Shown: positions 27,801-37,885, counted from the stretch's first letter. The stretch: 64,000 bases of DNA from Poriferisodalis sp965208895 (GCF_965208895.1 NZ_OZ242363.1:4340001-4404000); one strand, 5' to 3'. Program-made: numbers and translations. The notes: a model not told the origin generated them from the sequence alone.

Positions 27801-30800
27801 CAGAACGAGGTGTACGAACTCTCGGGGGCGACGGCGAAGACGTTCATGGTGACGGGGATCGCGGCGGGCGGAAACGGCGTCGCCAATCCGGCTGCGGTCG
27901 CGGTGGGGATCGACGACGACGACCCTGTCCCGAGTATCTCCGTCACCGCGGGACCGGCGGTCGCCGAGGGTTCGGCGGCGGAGTTCACGCTCACCGCTGT
28001 CCCGGTGCCGTCGGCTGATCTGGCGGTGAGCGTGACGGTGGCCCAGCAGGGGGCGTTCGGTGTAACGGTGGGCGTGCGGACGGTCACCATCCCCACCTCG
28101 GGCAGCGCGGTACTGGCGCTGAGCACGACTGACGACTCCGATGCGGAAGCCGATGGGTCGATCACCGTGACAGTCAACGCAGGCACCGATTACACACCGC
28201 CAACGTCGCCGTCGAAGATCGTGGAGGTGTTCGACGACGACACCGCGAGGCCGTTGGTGTCGATCGTTGCGGGCAGCACCGTCGTTGAGGGTTCGTCGGC
28301 GAAATTCACGGTCAGCGCCAGCCCGGTGCCGTCGGCTGATCTGGCGGTGAGCGTGACGGTGGCCCAGCAAGGGGCGTTCGGCGTCACAACCGGCGTGCGG
28401 ACGGTCACGATCCCAGCGTCGGGCAGCACGGAGCTCGCGATCGCGACCACCGCTGATTCGATCAGAGAGCCCAACGGGACCATCACCGTCACGCTGGCTG
28501 ACGGCTTCCGCTACGACCTCGCGCCGTCGGCGGCCGCGACGGTCGCTGTCGTGGATGATGTCCACGCTGTCGCGCCGGTGAACGTCTTGTTGTCATCGAC
28601 GGATGCGTCGGTGTCTGAGAACGGCGGCTGGACGGATGTGAAGATCGCTTTGAGCCGGACACTGTTGGACGGCGAGACGGTCAGCGTGCCTATCACGGTG
28701 ACCGGGACGCCGGGCAGCGATTGGACACTGGGCGACCCGGCAGAGCCGGGCGTCACACGCACGGGCCAGGGTGCGACCACCGCGGTGGAGTTCGGCCCCG
28801 GCGGGCGCACCGCGGTGATGCGTTTCGAGGCCGTCGACGACGACGCGACCGTCGACCGGCCCATCACGTTCGCGTTCGGCACCGGCGCCCGCGCCCCCTC
28901 CCACACTGGTGTGATCGCCGGCATCACGCTCGGTGCGGCGCTCACTGTCACCATCACCGACCACGACCAGATGCCTGCGTGCACCGGCAGGCCGACGTTG
29001 TCGGTGGCTGATTCGAGTGCGGCGCGGGGCGGGACTTTGGTGTTCAGGCTCAGTCTGAACTGTCGTGCGACTGGTTCGGTAGTGGCGCACTACTACCTCG
29101 TGCGCGACGGCGATATCGTCGGGAATACGCAAAAAGCCACTTTCGAGCCCGGCGACACGCACGCGACGGCGAGCGTGCCTACCAAAGACTCCGACAGGGT
29201 GAAGTTGCAGGTCGCATGGGCCCCCGGCGCCGCGAACGCCTTCCGTGTGCCCGCGGCCATCGGCACCGTCATCACTACCCCGCCGGTGGTTTCCATCGCG
29301 GCTGGTGCCGATGTCGCCGAGGGCGGCAGTGCGACCTTCACCGTCACCGCGGCGCCTTCGCCGGCACGTCCGCTTGCGGTGTCGGTGTTGGTGTCGGCTG
29401 TGGGAGACTTCGGTGCGACGACCGGTGCGCGGACGGTGACGGTCCCGACCTCGGGATCGGCGACGCTGGCTATTGCGACTCGTGATGACGGGGTCGACGA
29501 GGCGGACGGGTCGGTGACCGTGGCGCTGGTGGACGGCACCGGCTATGACTTGGGCACCAAGACGTCTGCGACTGTCGGCGTCGCTGACGACGACGATCCG
29601 CCGCCGCCGGTGGTGAGCATCACGGCCGGCTCGGGCGGCACGGAGGGCACCAGCGCGACGTTTACCGTGACGGCGTCGTCGGCGCCGGCGGCGGACCTGG
29701 AGGTGGCTGTGACGGTTGCTGCTTCGGGCGATTTCGGTGTCGCAACCGGAACGCGTACTGCGACGATCCTCGCGGGCACTACCGGGGCGACCTTGACCGT
29801 TGCCACCGCAGACGACAGCGTCGATGAGCCTGACGGGTCGGTCACTGCCACGCTGGCGGCGGGCAGCGGTTACACGATCGGCCCGCTGGCGTCGCGGACG
29901 GTGCAAGTCGCAGACGACGACGATCCGCCGCCGGTGATCCCCGAGATCTCGGTGACTGCGGCTGGTGCTGTGACTGAGGGTTCTGGTGCGGTGTTCACGG
30001 TGACCGCGAGCGAGCCGAAGTCCGCGGCTTTCGATGTCAGCGTGACGGTGTCGGCGTCGGGCGAGTGGGGCGTGGCTGAGGGTTCGCAAATGGTGAGCTT
30101 CGCGGCGGGCGCGGCGACGGCGACGCTGACGGTCCCAACCGTCGACGACAGCGTCGACGAGGCCGACGGCAGCGTATCGGTGTCGCTGGATGCGCCCGGC
30201 GCGGATGCGGGCTACACGGTGTCGGCCGTGCAGGGCACAGCCGCGGTGCGGGTGGTTGATGATGATGTGGATCCGTTGACGGTGTACATGATCTTCTTTT
30301 CGACGTCGATCGACGAGAACGGCACCGGCTATGACAATCAGGCGCAGTTCGCCATTGCTCCGACGCGTGTTTTGCGGCCGTGGGAGACGCTGACGGTGCC
30401 GTTGCGGGTGACCGGCGGCGATGAGGGCACGCATTGGACGATGCGTGATCGGAATGATCCTGATGCGGTGTTCGCGAATGAGTTCGAGGTGACCTTCGGG
30501 CCGGGTGTCGACGGTGTTGTGCTGGAGCCCGGCGACCAGCGTGTCGAGCTGGTGTTGACGGCTGTGGCGGACAGCGACTGGGACGATCACGAGATCACTG
30601 TGTGGTACGGCACGGGCGCTCGGGCGCCGACGCTGAACGGCAGCACCGAGGGGGTGACGTTGGGTATTTCGTGGGGTCCTGACGGCGTCGAGCGCGCCGA
30701 CGGTTCCACCACCGTTGTCATTATCGACAGCGACGAGCCGCCCCCGCAGGTCGACATCACCGCCGCTGCGGGCGGCACCGAGGGCACGGCTGCGACGTTC

Positions 30801-31382
30801 ACGGTCACCGCGTCGGCCCCGACGACAGCCGATCTCGACGTCGCCGTCGACGTTTCCTCAACGGGCGAGTGGGGCGCTGCGGTCGGGCAGCGGACGGTGA
30901 CGATCCCCAAAGGCGCCACCCAGGCCACCCTCACCGTCGCCACGACCGATGACAGCGTCGACGAGCCTGACGGGTCGATCACTGCGACACTCGCTGCGGG
31001 CAGCGGCTACGAGATCGGCCAGCAGGCGACACAGAGCGCGCAGATTCTCGACGACGACGACCCGCCGCCCGAGCCGGCCGTCGCGGCATGCACCGGCAAG
31101 CCGACGGTCGCCGTCGCCGACGCGACTGCAGCGCGAGGCGACGACCTCGAGTTCGTGATCAGCCTGAGCTGCCGCTCGACGGGTGCTGTCACTGTGTATT
31201 ACTTCGTCTCCCACGGCGGAGGCTTCAGCGCAGGCGACATCGTCACCATCGACAGCGGCGACACCGAGACGACCGTGAGTGTGCCCACCGCCGGGGTGAA
31301 CAAGGCCATCGGGTTCCATGTGCTGTACACGATCGGCGCCGCCAACAACACCGCCCAAGCCACATCCACCATCACCGACTGA
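24807..31382 (+). CDS. Giant secreted S8 protease / P-domain / Calx-beta protein (paralogue 4 of 5)
   Basis: 2191 residues from the ATG at 24807, chosen because GAGAGG lies 5 nt upstream and the product begins with a clean signal peptide (MRFLRLTAAGMALALLGG). In-frame starts at 24741 and 24789 would add a non-signal-like extension. The linker carries three APEDGL repeats. Catalytic Asp365, His401 and Ser574 are intact. The P-domain is near 679-806. It has 12 modules: the module with ITIAMDISQ found in paralogues 1-3 is absent. Its upstream spacer (24709-24806) is unrelated to the other spacers and its 5' region is the most diverged, so it may be the oldest member or have acquired a different promoter. 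Confidence 0.83.
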   Translation: MRFLRLTAAGMALALLGGVLAGVPAVGASQQPSSVTQQQILLDAEGESNSAAFQTAEPTTNRAPSATDGEPTAPGGGFALPDAPLGVEDVLAPEDGLAPEDGLAPEDGLGGPELGEAVQGLGVLDLVGPDGVWVMRDGGGETPLRLLDAAEIAELGEERSLAASVAATAYAPGAGDSNASGAAAGSAAKPDTWFVSDAGELLLLVGGVNVLFGLQARALDIDAVWERHGVAPGRVSPLGELPNAFLVRTVSDVESLRLADALSAEPVVDAAVPNTFTPFEEGQTLLKAPDSSSSTLADARQRCNLYDDLWADELSSCSWHLDASGDYRFSKRWEAVQVSDPVIDINIDDVWSTTMGAGVTVAVVDRNWTATHEDLRDNADTSRSTNWAGFTSEADPRHHYHGTAVAGVVGARDNTVGGRGVAPRATLVNYDLLDNYSLAREIEALTLNKATVAVANHSYGTRPRSGLAPEPSIWQRALETSLAQGFGGKGTSHVKSAGNGRDPDSRRYWSALEAGNNYRGIISVCAVASSGLSGSFSEEGSNLWVCGLARDAGQAGILTTVGQDVYYAHFGGTSAAAPMVSGVIALMRSANAELTWRDVKVILADTARKVDAQDSGWMSGAQKYSSTGPVAQTYSFSYKYGFGLVDAKAAVDAAVGWTLLPPMQTFTAAHNNEVSLPARGQTVELALDLQTAIEFTEHVKVSVSLDTADVRDYRWTLVSPTGTESLLAPEAEICNVRSCSMRGLFDFGSSRHLGENARGTWKLKIQHMPTDPDCADPAFKTHSRYDEFCDAGFREVLRSWSVEVTGHSSSSTVPISLSVASPNAAEGGSVDATVSVGGAAPTQDLVVQLASSDVSAQAGADYSVPASVTVPTGSTSATATISLLQDSIHEGPETFTVRLGPIPQGYRPASEPVTVAIADDDALPVLTLHAASASVVEGGSVALSARLSGASSKDVALDLSATPVAPAVASDGQLGSPAVLRIPAGSTASSGTVAFAASQNEVYELSGATAKTFMVTGIAAGGNGVANPAAVAVGIDDDDPVPSISVTAGPAVAEGSAAEFTLTAVPVPSADLAVSVTVAQQGAFGVTVGVRTVTIPTSGSAVLALSTTDDSDAEADGSITVTVNAGTDYTPPTSPSKIVEVFDDDTARPLVSIVAGSTVVEGSSAKFTVSASPVPSADLAVSVTVAQQGAFGVTTGVRTVTIPASGSTELAIATTADSIREPNGTITVTLADGFRYDLAPSAAATVAVVDDVHAVAPVNVLLSSTDASVSENGGWTDVKIALSRTLLDGETVSVPITVTGTPGSDWTLGDPAEPGVTRTGQGATTAVEFGPGGRTAVMRFEAVDDDATVDRPITFAFGTGARAPSHTGVIAGITLGAALTVTITDHDQMPACTGRPTLSVADSSAARGGTLVFRLSLNCRATGSVVAHYYLVRDGDIVGNTQKATFEPGDTHATASVPTKDSDRVKLQVAWAPGAANAFRVPAAIGTVITTPPVVSIAAGADVAEGGSATFTVTAAPSPARPLAVSVLVSAVGDFGATTGARTVTVPTSGSATLAIATRDDGVDEADGSVTVALVDGTGYDLGTKTSATVGVADDDDPPPPVVSITAGSGGTEGTSATFTVTASSAPAADLEVAVTVAASGDFGVATGTRTATILAGTTGATLTVATADDSVDEPDGSVTATLAAGSGYTIGPLASRTVQVADDDDPPPVIPEISVTAAGAVTEGSGAVFTVTASEPKSAAFDVSVTVSASGEWGVAEGSQMVSFAAGAATATLTVPTVDDSVDEADGSVSVSLDAPGADAGYTVSAVQGTAAVRVVDDDVDPLTVYMIFFSTSIDENGTGYDNQAQFAIAPTRVLRPWETLTVPLRVTGGDEGTHWTMRDRNDPDAVFANEFEVTFGPGVDGVVLEPGDQRVELVLTAVADSDWDDHEITVWYGTGARAPTLNGSTEGVTLGISWGPDGVERADGSTTVVIIDSDEPPPQVDITAAAGGTEGTAATFTVTASAPTTADLDVAVDVSSTGEWGAAVGQRTVTIPKGATQATLTVATTDDSVDEPDGSITATLAAGSGYEIGQQATQSAQILDDDDPPPEPAVAACTGKPTVAVADATAARGDDLEFVISLSCRSTGAVTVYYFVSHGGGFSAGDIVTIDSGDTETTVSVPTAGVNKAIGFHVLYTIGAANNTAQATSTITD

Positions 31383-31582
31383 TTCATCATCGACGGGCTC
31401 CGCCCCGCCAGTGTCCGCCGTCGTGGCGCAACTTGGTCGCCGCCTGCTCCCGGGCACCCTCGCCGTAGGGGCGAGACTGTCCGGTGCTCTCTGGTCAAGC
31501 TGTGAGCGCCAGAGCGCTCTTGCTTGTCTGTTGGGCGTGGTCTGCGGGTCCGCAGCCGTGAGTGGATTATGGTTGTGGGGTC
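31383..31582 (+). repeat. Spacer shared between giant genes (copy 3, diverged)
   Basis: Clearly homologous to 10182-10381 but with many substitutions (for example CTTGCTTGTCTGTTGGGCG for TTTGCTTGTCTGGCGGGCG). It ends in GGATTATGGTTGTGGGGTCATG, where TTATGG or TATGGT replaces the TTAGGCT of the other copies near the start codon. Confidence 0.55.
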
Positions 31583-34500
31583 ATGGTGGTCAAGGCCCGG
31601 CCTGTTCGAATCACCGCTGCCGGCTTGGTGCTGGTCCTCTGGTGCGGGGTGCTGGTCGGCGTGCCCGCGGCGGGCGCGTCACCGCAGTCCTCGTCGGCGC
31701 AGCAGCCGCGGACCTCGCTCGACGCTGAGGGCGAGTCGTACAGCGCCGTCCTCCAGACCGCTGAGTCGACGGTGAATCGGGGGCCGTCCGCGACGGGTGG
31801 TGAGCCTTCGGCGCCTGACGGCGATCTTGCGCCGCCGGACGCCGAGCCAGGTGCCGGGGACGGGCTGGCGCCTGAGGACGGTTTGGGCGCTCCGGAGTTG
31901 GGCGAGGCGGTGCCAGAGTTGGGGGTCACGGATCTGATGGGCCCCGACGGCGTGTGGATTATGCATGACGGCGGGCGTGAGGTGCCGCTGCGCTTGTTGG
32001 ACGCAGCCGAGATAGCGGAGCTGGGCGATGCCCGGTCGCTGGCGGCGTCTGCGGCGGCGAGCGCGTATGCGCCTGGGGTGGCTGGTAACGCGTCGGGGGC
32101 TTCGGCGTCGGGTGCCGCAGCGGCGGCGAAGCCTGACACCTGGTTTGTGTCCGACACCGGACAGCCGCATCTGTTGGTGGGCGGCGTGAATGTGCTGTTC
32201 GGTCCGCATGTGGGCGGGCCGGCAATCGAGGCGGTGTGGGACCGCCACGGTGTCGCGCCCGGACAGGTGTCGCCGCTGGGCGAGTTGCCGAACGCATTCT
32301 TGGTGAAGACGGGGTCGGACGCAGCATCGCTGCGTCTGGCCGACGCGTTGTCGGCCGAACCCGGTGTCGACGCCGCGGTTCCCAACACGTTCACGCCGCT
32401 CGAGGTGGGGCAGGGCTCGCGAATATCCGCGGACGGCGTTGCCTCGGACACGGCGGCTGCGAGGCGGCGGTGTACCAAGTACACGAGCCTTTGGCCCGAC
32501 GAGCTGTCGAGCTGCTTGTGGCATTTGGACGCGTCCGGCGACTACCGGTATGACGAGACCAATGATCTCCGTCGGCAGGATCCGGTGGTCGACATCAACC
32601 TCGGCGATGTGTGGTCCACGACGATGGGGGCCGGGGTGACAGTGGCGGTGGTGGACCACACCTGGAATCCGGCGCACGAGGATCTCCGCGACAACGCGGA
32701 CACCAGCCGGAGCACGAACTGGGGCGGCTACACCTCAGAAGTCGAGGGGTGGAGTGGCGGACCTCACGGCACCATGGTTGCCGGGACTGTGGGGGCGCGC
32801 GACAACACCGTGGGCGGGCGCGGCGTCGCCCCCCGGGCCACGCTGGTGAACTACAACCTCCTGGACAACTACTCCGCAGCTCGAAAAGCCGAGGCACTGA
32901 CTTTCAACATAGGCACGGTGGCGGTGGCCAACCACAGCTATGGCACCCCTGTGAAACGAGGACTTGATCGGGCGGGCTCCATTTGGCAGCGGGCACTGGA
33001 GACCAGCCTCGAACAGGGTTTCGGCGGTAAGGGGACTCCCCATGTGAAGTCAGCCGGCAACAGCCGCGTTGCAGGCTCCCGACGTGTCTGGTCGGGCCTG
33101 GAGGCTGCCAACAATTATCGCGGCATCATTTTGGCATGCGCGGTGGCACCCTCGGGGCCATTGGCAAGTTACTCCGAAGAAGGCCCCAGTACGTGGGTGT
33201 GCGGACTCGCAGGGGACTACGGCGAGGCGGGGGTCTTGGCGCCCGTGGGCGACAATCACTACCGCGACGGCCTCAAGGGCACCAGCTTCGCTGCGCCGAT
33301 GGTGTCGGGGGTGGTCGCGTTGATGCGCAGCGTGAACGCCGATTTGACATGGCGGGACGTGAAGGTGATCTTGGCCGACACCGCGCGCAAGGTCGATCCG
33401 CAGGACTCGGGCTGGATGAGCGGCGCCTCGAAGTACAGCTCGGCGGGGCCGGTGCCCATGTCGTACTCGTTCAGCTACAAGTACGGCTTCGGTCTGGTGG
33501 ATGCCGATGCGGCGGTCGATGCCGCGGCCAGTTGGGCGCTGCTGCCTCCGATGCAGACTTCCACGGCTTCGCATACCGGCGATGTGTCGCTGCCGGGGCG
33601 CGGAGCGGAGATCGAGCTGGCCCTTGATGTGCAGACGGCCATCGATTTCACCGAGCACGTCAAAGTCACCGTCGTCGGCGACATATCGAACGTCCGCGCC
33701 TACCGGTGGACCCTGGTGTCGCCGACAGGAACCGAATCCCTCCTGTTGCCGGAGACTGACGGGTGCCGCGCTCACTCGTGCTCGTTGCGGGGCTCGTTCG
33801 ATTTCGGGACATCGCGCCATCTGGGCGAGAACCCGGGGGGGACATGGAAGCTGAGAATCCGGCGCATGCCGACGCTGCCCGACTGCACCAGTCTTGCCGC
33901 CTTCACGCGCAGCTTGGCAAGGAGTTGGTACGACTTGTACTGCGTCGACGGCTTCAGGGAGATCCTCAGCTCATGGAGCGTCGTGGTGACGGGGCACACG
34001 GGCGTGCCCACGGAGCCGGTCACGCTGTCAGTCGCAGCGGCGAGCGTCGCCGAGGGCGGGAGTGTGGATGTGGCGGTGTCGGTGGGCGGCCCCGCCCCGG
34101 CCACCGATCTGGTGGTGCCGCTGGCGTTCGCCGGTGTGAGTGCTGAGGCTGGTGCCGACTACTCGGCGCCCGCCTCGGTGACGGTGCAAGCGGGTTCGTC
34201 GTCGGCGACCGCGACGATCTCGATCGCCCAGGACAGTGTGTACGAGGGCCTCGAGACGTTCGCGGTCGGGCTGCGCGGTCTGCCGCTGGGGTATCGCCCC
34301 GAATCGGGGCTGGTGGTGGTGACGATCACCGACGACGATCCGATGCCGGTGATGTCGTTGCACGCCGCGAGCGCGTCGGTGGCCGAGGGCGGCTCGGTGG
34401 CGGTCACGGCGCGCCTCAGCGGCTTGTCATCGAAGGACGTGACCGCAGACCTTTCTGCGACGGCGGTAGCGCCGGCAGTGGCGTCGGACGGGCGGCTGGG

Positions 34501-37500
34501 CCCGCCGGCTGTGCTGACGATCCCGGCGGGCTCGACGGAGAGTTCGGGGTCGGTGGCGTTCACGGCAGCGCAGAACGATGTGTACGAGGTGACCGGGTCG
34601 ACGGCTAAGACGTTCGAGGTGTCCGCCGCTGTCCGCGGCGGCAACGGCGTGGCCGACCCGGCGGCGATCACGGTGAGGATCGACGACGACGAGTCCGCCC
34701 CGCTGATCTCCATAGCGGCGGGCCCCGCTGTCGTGGAGGGTTCCGCCGCGCAGTTCACCCTCACCGCCATCCCGACGCCGTCGGCTGATCTGGCGGTGAG
34801 CGCGTCGGTCGCCTCACAGGGGGCGTTCGGCGTCTCGGTGGGCGCGCAGACGGTCGCGATTCCCGCTTCGGGCCGCGCGGTGCTGTCGGTCGCAACCGCC
34901 GGCGACTCGATCAGCGAGCCCGACGGGACCATCACCGTCACGCTGGTTGACGGCCTCGACTACAACCTCGCCCCGTCGGCGGCCGCGACGGTCGGAGTCA
35001 GGGATGACGACGGCGGCTCGGTGCCAGTGAGGGTCTCGCTGGCGTCGGCGGACGCGTCGGTTTCTGAGAACGGCGGCTGGACTGATGTGGAGATCTCTTT
35101 GAGCCGGACGCTCTTGGACGGCGAGACGGTCAGCGTGCCGATCACGGTGACCGGGACGCCGGGCAGCGACTGGACGCTGGACGACCCGACAGGTCCGGGC
35201 GTGACCCGCACGGGCTACGGCACAGCCACCGCGGTGGAGTTCGGCCCCGGCGGGCGCACCGCGGTGATGCGTTTCGAGGCCGTCGACGACGACGCAACCG
35301 TCGACCGGCCGATCACGTTCGCGTTCGGCACCGGCGCCCGCGCCCCCTCCCACACCGGCGTGCTCGCTGGCATCACGCTCGGCGGGGCGCTCACCGTCAC
35401 CATCACCAACAACGACCTGCCGCCTGCGTGTGCGGGCAGGCCGACCGTGTCGGTGTCCGATGCTGCCGCGGCGCGGGGCGATGACCTCGAGTTCGTCATC
35501 AGCTTGAGCTGCCGCTACAGCGGCAGCATCACGGCGCATTATTACGTCTGGTACGGAGACTTCGGGTCCCCCACCGAGTCGGTGACGTTTGTCAGCGGTG
35601 ACATGTCGGCGACGGTGAGGGTGCCCACCGTCGACGTTGGTGAGGTCTTCCTCAGCGTGGTGTGGGCGCCGGGCGCGGCCAACGCCCTAGCGCAGCCCAG
35701 AGGAACCGGCACCGTCACCGAAACCCTGCCGGTGGTCAGCATCGGCGCCGGCGCAGACGTCACCGAGGGTCACAACGCGACGTTCACCGTCACCGCGGCT
35801 CCCGCGCCGGCGCGGCCGCTTGCGGTGTCGGTGTCGGTGTCGGCGGTCGGGGACTTCGGCGCGACGACCGGCGCTCGCATGGTGACGATCCCGACTTCAG
35901 GATCGACGACCCTGTCGGTCTCTACCGCTGACGACAGCGCCGACGAGGCCGACGGGTCGGTCACCGTCACGCTGATCGATGGCGCCGGCTACGACCTGGG
36001 CGCTGACAAGGCCGCCACGGTCGTCGTGGCCGACGACGACGACCCGCCGCCGCAGGTGGACATCACTGCTGGCTCGGGAGGCACCGAGGGCACCGATGTG
36101 GTGTTCACTATCACCGCGGCGCCGCAGCCGGCAGCCAACCTCGATGTGGCCGTGGCCATCACCGCATCAGGCGATTTCGGCGTCACAACCGGAACACGCA
36201 CCGCGACGATCTCGTCGGGCACCACCCAGGCGACCCTGACCATCGCCACCGCAGACGACGGCGACGACGAGCCCGACGGCGGCGTGACAGCCGCCCTGAT
36301 TGCGGGCAGCGGCTACACCGTTGGCCCGCTGGCGTCGGAGACCGCGCCGGTAACCGACGACGACGACCCGCCGCTGGTGATCCCCGAGGTCAGCATCGCT
36401 GCTGCTGGGGATGTGACCGAGGGTGCCGACGCGGTGTTTACGGTGACCGCCACCCCTGCGGCGGCGGTGCAGGTGGCGGTGACGGTGACCACGGCGGGCG
36501 ACTACGCTGCCGCCGGGCCGCGCACCGTAAACGTCCCCTCGGGCGGCACCACGACGCTCACCATCCCCACGACCGGCGACAGCACAGACGAGGCCGATGG
36601 CTCTGTCACGGCCACGTTGGACGCTCCGGGTGCGGATTCGGAGTACACGGTGTCGGCCGCTGAGAGCACGGCCGCGGTTGCGGTGTTTGATGATGATGTG
36701 GATCCGTTGACGGTGTACATGATCTTCTTTGCGACCTCGATCGCTGAGGACGGCGCCGGCGATGACAGTCAGGCGCATCTGAGGATCGCGCCGACTCGTG
36801 CTTTGCGGTCGTGGGAGACGCTCACGGTGCCGTTGAGGGTGACCGGCGGCGATGAGGGCACGCATTGGACGATGCGCGATCTGAATGATCGCGATGCGGT
36901 GTTCGCGAATGAGTTCGAGGTGGTCTTCGGGCCGGGTGATGACGGTGTTGTGTTGGAGCCGGGTGATCAGCGTGCTGAGTTGGTGTTGACGGCTGTGGAT
37001 GACAGCGACTTCCTCGATCAGGAGATCACTGTGTGGTACGGCACCGGCGCTCGGGCGCCGACGCTGAACGGCAGCACCGAGGGTGTGACGTTGGGCATCT
37101 CGTGGGGTCCTGACGGTGTCGAGCGCGCCGACGGGTCCACCACCGTTGTCATTATCGACAGCGACGAGCCGCCCCCGCAGATCGACATCACCGCCGCGAC
37201 CGGCGGCACTGAGGGCACGGCTGCGACGTTCACGGTCACCGCGTCGAAACCCGCAACAGCCGACCTCGACGTGACCGTGGATGTCGCCTCGGCGGGCGAG
37301 TGGGGCGCGACCGTCGGCACGCAGACGGTGACGATCCCCCAAGGCGCCACCCAAACCACCCTCACCATCGCCACCGTCGACGACGACACCGATGAGCCCG
37401 ACGGCACCATCACCGCCACCCTCGCCGCGGGCAGCGGCTACACCGTCGGCCAGCAATCGACACAGACCGCGCACATCACCGACGACGACGATCCGCCGCC

Positions 37501-37813
37501 CGAGCCCGCCGTCGCGGCCTGTGTCGGCAAGCCGACTGTCTCTGTCGCTGACGCGACGGCCGCACGAGGCGACGACCTGGAGTTCGTGATCAGCCTCAGC
37601 TGCCGCTCGAGTGGTGCGGTCACCGTCTACTACGCCGTCGCACTCGACCGCAAACTCGGCAACGTCGTCACCATCACCGTCAACAGCGACGAAACCGGCG
37701 CAACCGTGAACGTCCCCACCGCCGGCATCGACGCAGACATCGAATTTCACATCGTGTACCTCATCGGCGCCGCCAACTACAGAGCCAAAGCCACATCCAC
37801 CATCACCGACTGA
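31583..37813 (+). CDS. Giant secreted S8 protease / P-domain / Calx-beta protein (paralogue 5 of 5)
   Basis: 2076 residues, the shortest member. The ATG at 31583 is chosen because it aligns with the MVVKARAVR start of paralogues 2 and 3; an in-frame GTG at 31562 is less likely. One PEDGL unit. Catalytic Asp358, His395 and Ser568 (KGTSFAAPM) are present. The oxyanion motif is AGNS rather than AGNG, and the loop before His (GGYTSEVEGWSGGP) is distinct. The P-domain is near 673-802. It has 11 modules: a fused module 3/4 replaces two separate ones and module 7 is missing. The final module (YYAVALDRKLGN) matches paralogue 1, while the linker matches paralogue 2. Confidence 0.84.
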   Translation: MVVKARPVRITAAGLVLVLWCGVLVGVPAAGASPQSSSAQQPRTSLDAEGESYSAVLQTAESTVNRGPSATGGEPSAPDGDLAPPDAEPGAGDGLAPEDGLGAPELGEAVPELGVTDLMGPDGVWIMHDGGREVPLRLLDAAEIAELGDARSLAASAAASAYAPGVAGNASGASASGAAAAAKPDTWFVSDTGQPHLLVGGVNVLFGPHVGGPAIEAVWDRHGVAPGQVSPLGELPNAFLVKTGSDAASLRLADALSAEPGVDAAVPNTFTPLEVGQGSRISADGVASDTAAARRRCTKYTSLWPDELSSCLWHLDASGDYRYDETNDLRRQDPVVDINLGDVWSTTMGAGVTVAVVDHTWNPAHEDLRDNADTSRSTNWGGYTSEVEGWSGGPHGTMVAGTVGARDNTVGGRGVAPRATLVNYNLLDNYSAARKAEALTFNIGTVAVANHSYGTPVKRGLDRAGSIWQRALETSLEQGFGGKGTPHVKSAGNSRVAGSRRVWSGLEAANNYRGIILACAVAPSGPLASYSEEGPSTWVCGLAGDYGEAGVLAPVGDNHYRDGLKGTSFAAPMVSGVVALMRSVNADLTWRDVKVILADTARKVDPQDSGWMSGASKYSSAGPVPMSYSFSYKYGFGLVDADAAVDAAASWALLPPMQTSTASHTGDVSLPGRGAEIELALDVQTAIDFTEHVKVTVVGDISNVRAYRWTLVSPTGTESLLLPETDGCRAHSCSLRGSFDFGTSRHLGENPGGTWKLRIRRMPTLPDCTSLAAFTRSLARSWYDLYCVDGFREILSSWSVVVTGHTGVPTEPVTLSVAAASVAEGGSVDVAVSVGGPAPATDLVVPLAFAGVSAEAGADYSAPASVTVQAGSSSATATISIAQDSVYEGLETFAVGLRGLPLGYRPESGLVVVTITDDDPMPVMSLHAASASVAEGGSVAVTARLSGLSSKDVTADLSATAVAPAVASDGRLGPPAVLTIPAGSTESSGSVAFTAAQNDVYEVTGSTAKTFEVSAAVRGGNGVADPAAITVRIDDDESAPLISIAAGPAVVEGSAAQFTLTAIPTPSADLAVSASVASQGAFGVSVGAQTVAIPASGRAVLSVATAGDSISEPDGTITVTLVDGLDYNLAPSAAATVGVRDDDGGSVPVRVSLASADASVSENGGWTDVEISLSRTLLDGETVSVPITVTGTPGSDWTLDDPTGPGVTRTGYGTATAVEFGPGGRTAVMRFEAVDDDATVDRPITFAFGTGARAPSHTGVLAGITLGGALTVTITNNDLPPACAGRPTVSVSDAAAARGDDLEFVISLSCRYSGSITAHYYVWYGDFGSPTESVTFVSGDMSATVRVPTVDVGEVFLSVVWAPGAANALAQPRGTGTVTETLPVVSIGAGADVTEGHNATFTVTAAPAPARPLAVSVSVSAVGDFGATTGARMVTIPTSGSTTLSVSTADDSADEADGSVTVTLIDGAGYDLGADKAATVVVADDDDPPPQVDITAGSGGTEGTDVVFTITAAPQPAANLDVAVAITASGDFGVTTGTRTATISSGTTQATLTIATADDGDDEPDGGVTAALIAGSGYTVGPLASETAPVTDDDDPPLVIPEVSIAAAGDVTEGADAVFTVTATPAAAVQVAVTVTTAGDYAAAGPRTVNVPSGGTTTLTIPTTGDSTDEADGSVTATLDAPGADSEYTVSAAESTAAVAVFDDDVDPLTVYMIFFATSIAEDGAGDDSQAHLRIAPTRALRSWETLTVPLRVTGGDEGTHWTMRDLNDRDAVFANEFEVVFGPGDDGVVLEPGDQRAELVLTAVDDSDFLDQEITVWYGTGARAPTLNGSTEGVTLGISWGPDGVERADGSTTVVIIDSDEPPPQIDITAATGGTEGTAATFTVTASKPATADLDVTVDVASAGEWGATVGTQTVTIPQGATQTTLTIATVDDDTDEPDGTITATLAAGSGYTVGQQSTQTAHITDDDDPPPEPAVAACVGKPTVSVADATAARGDDLEFVISLSCRSSGAVTVYYAVALDRKLGNVVTITVNSDETGATVNVPTAGIDADIEFHIVYLIGAANYRAKATSTITD

Positions 37814-37885
37814 CGTCGCGACATGTGTGCCTCGCAGCGCACACGGACGGTTCGAGCCCCACGCTCTCCGCGAGGCACTGGAGAG

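Noticed and set aside
3285..37813. CRISPR or other DNA-level repeat array
   Set aside because: The repeats are protein modules of about 100-160 codons, degenerate at DNA level, with no short direct repeats and unique spacers.
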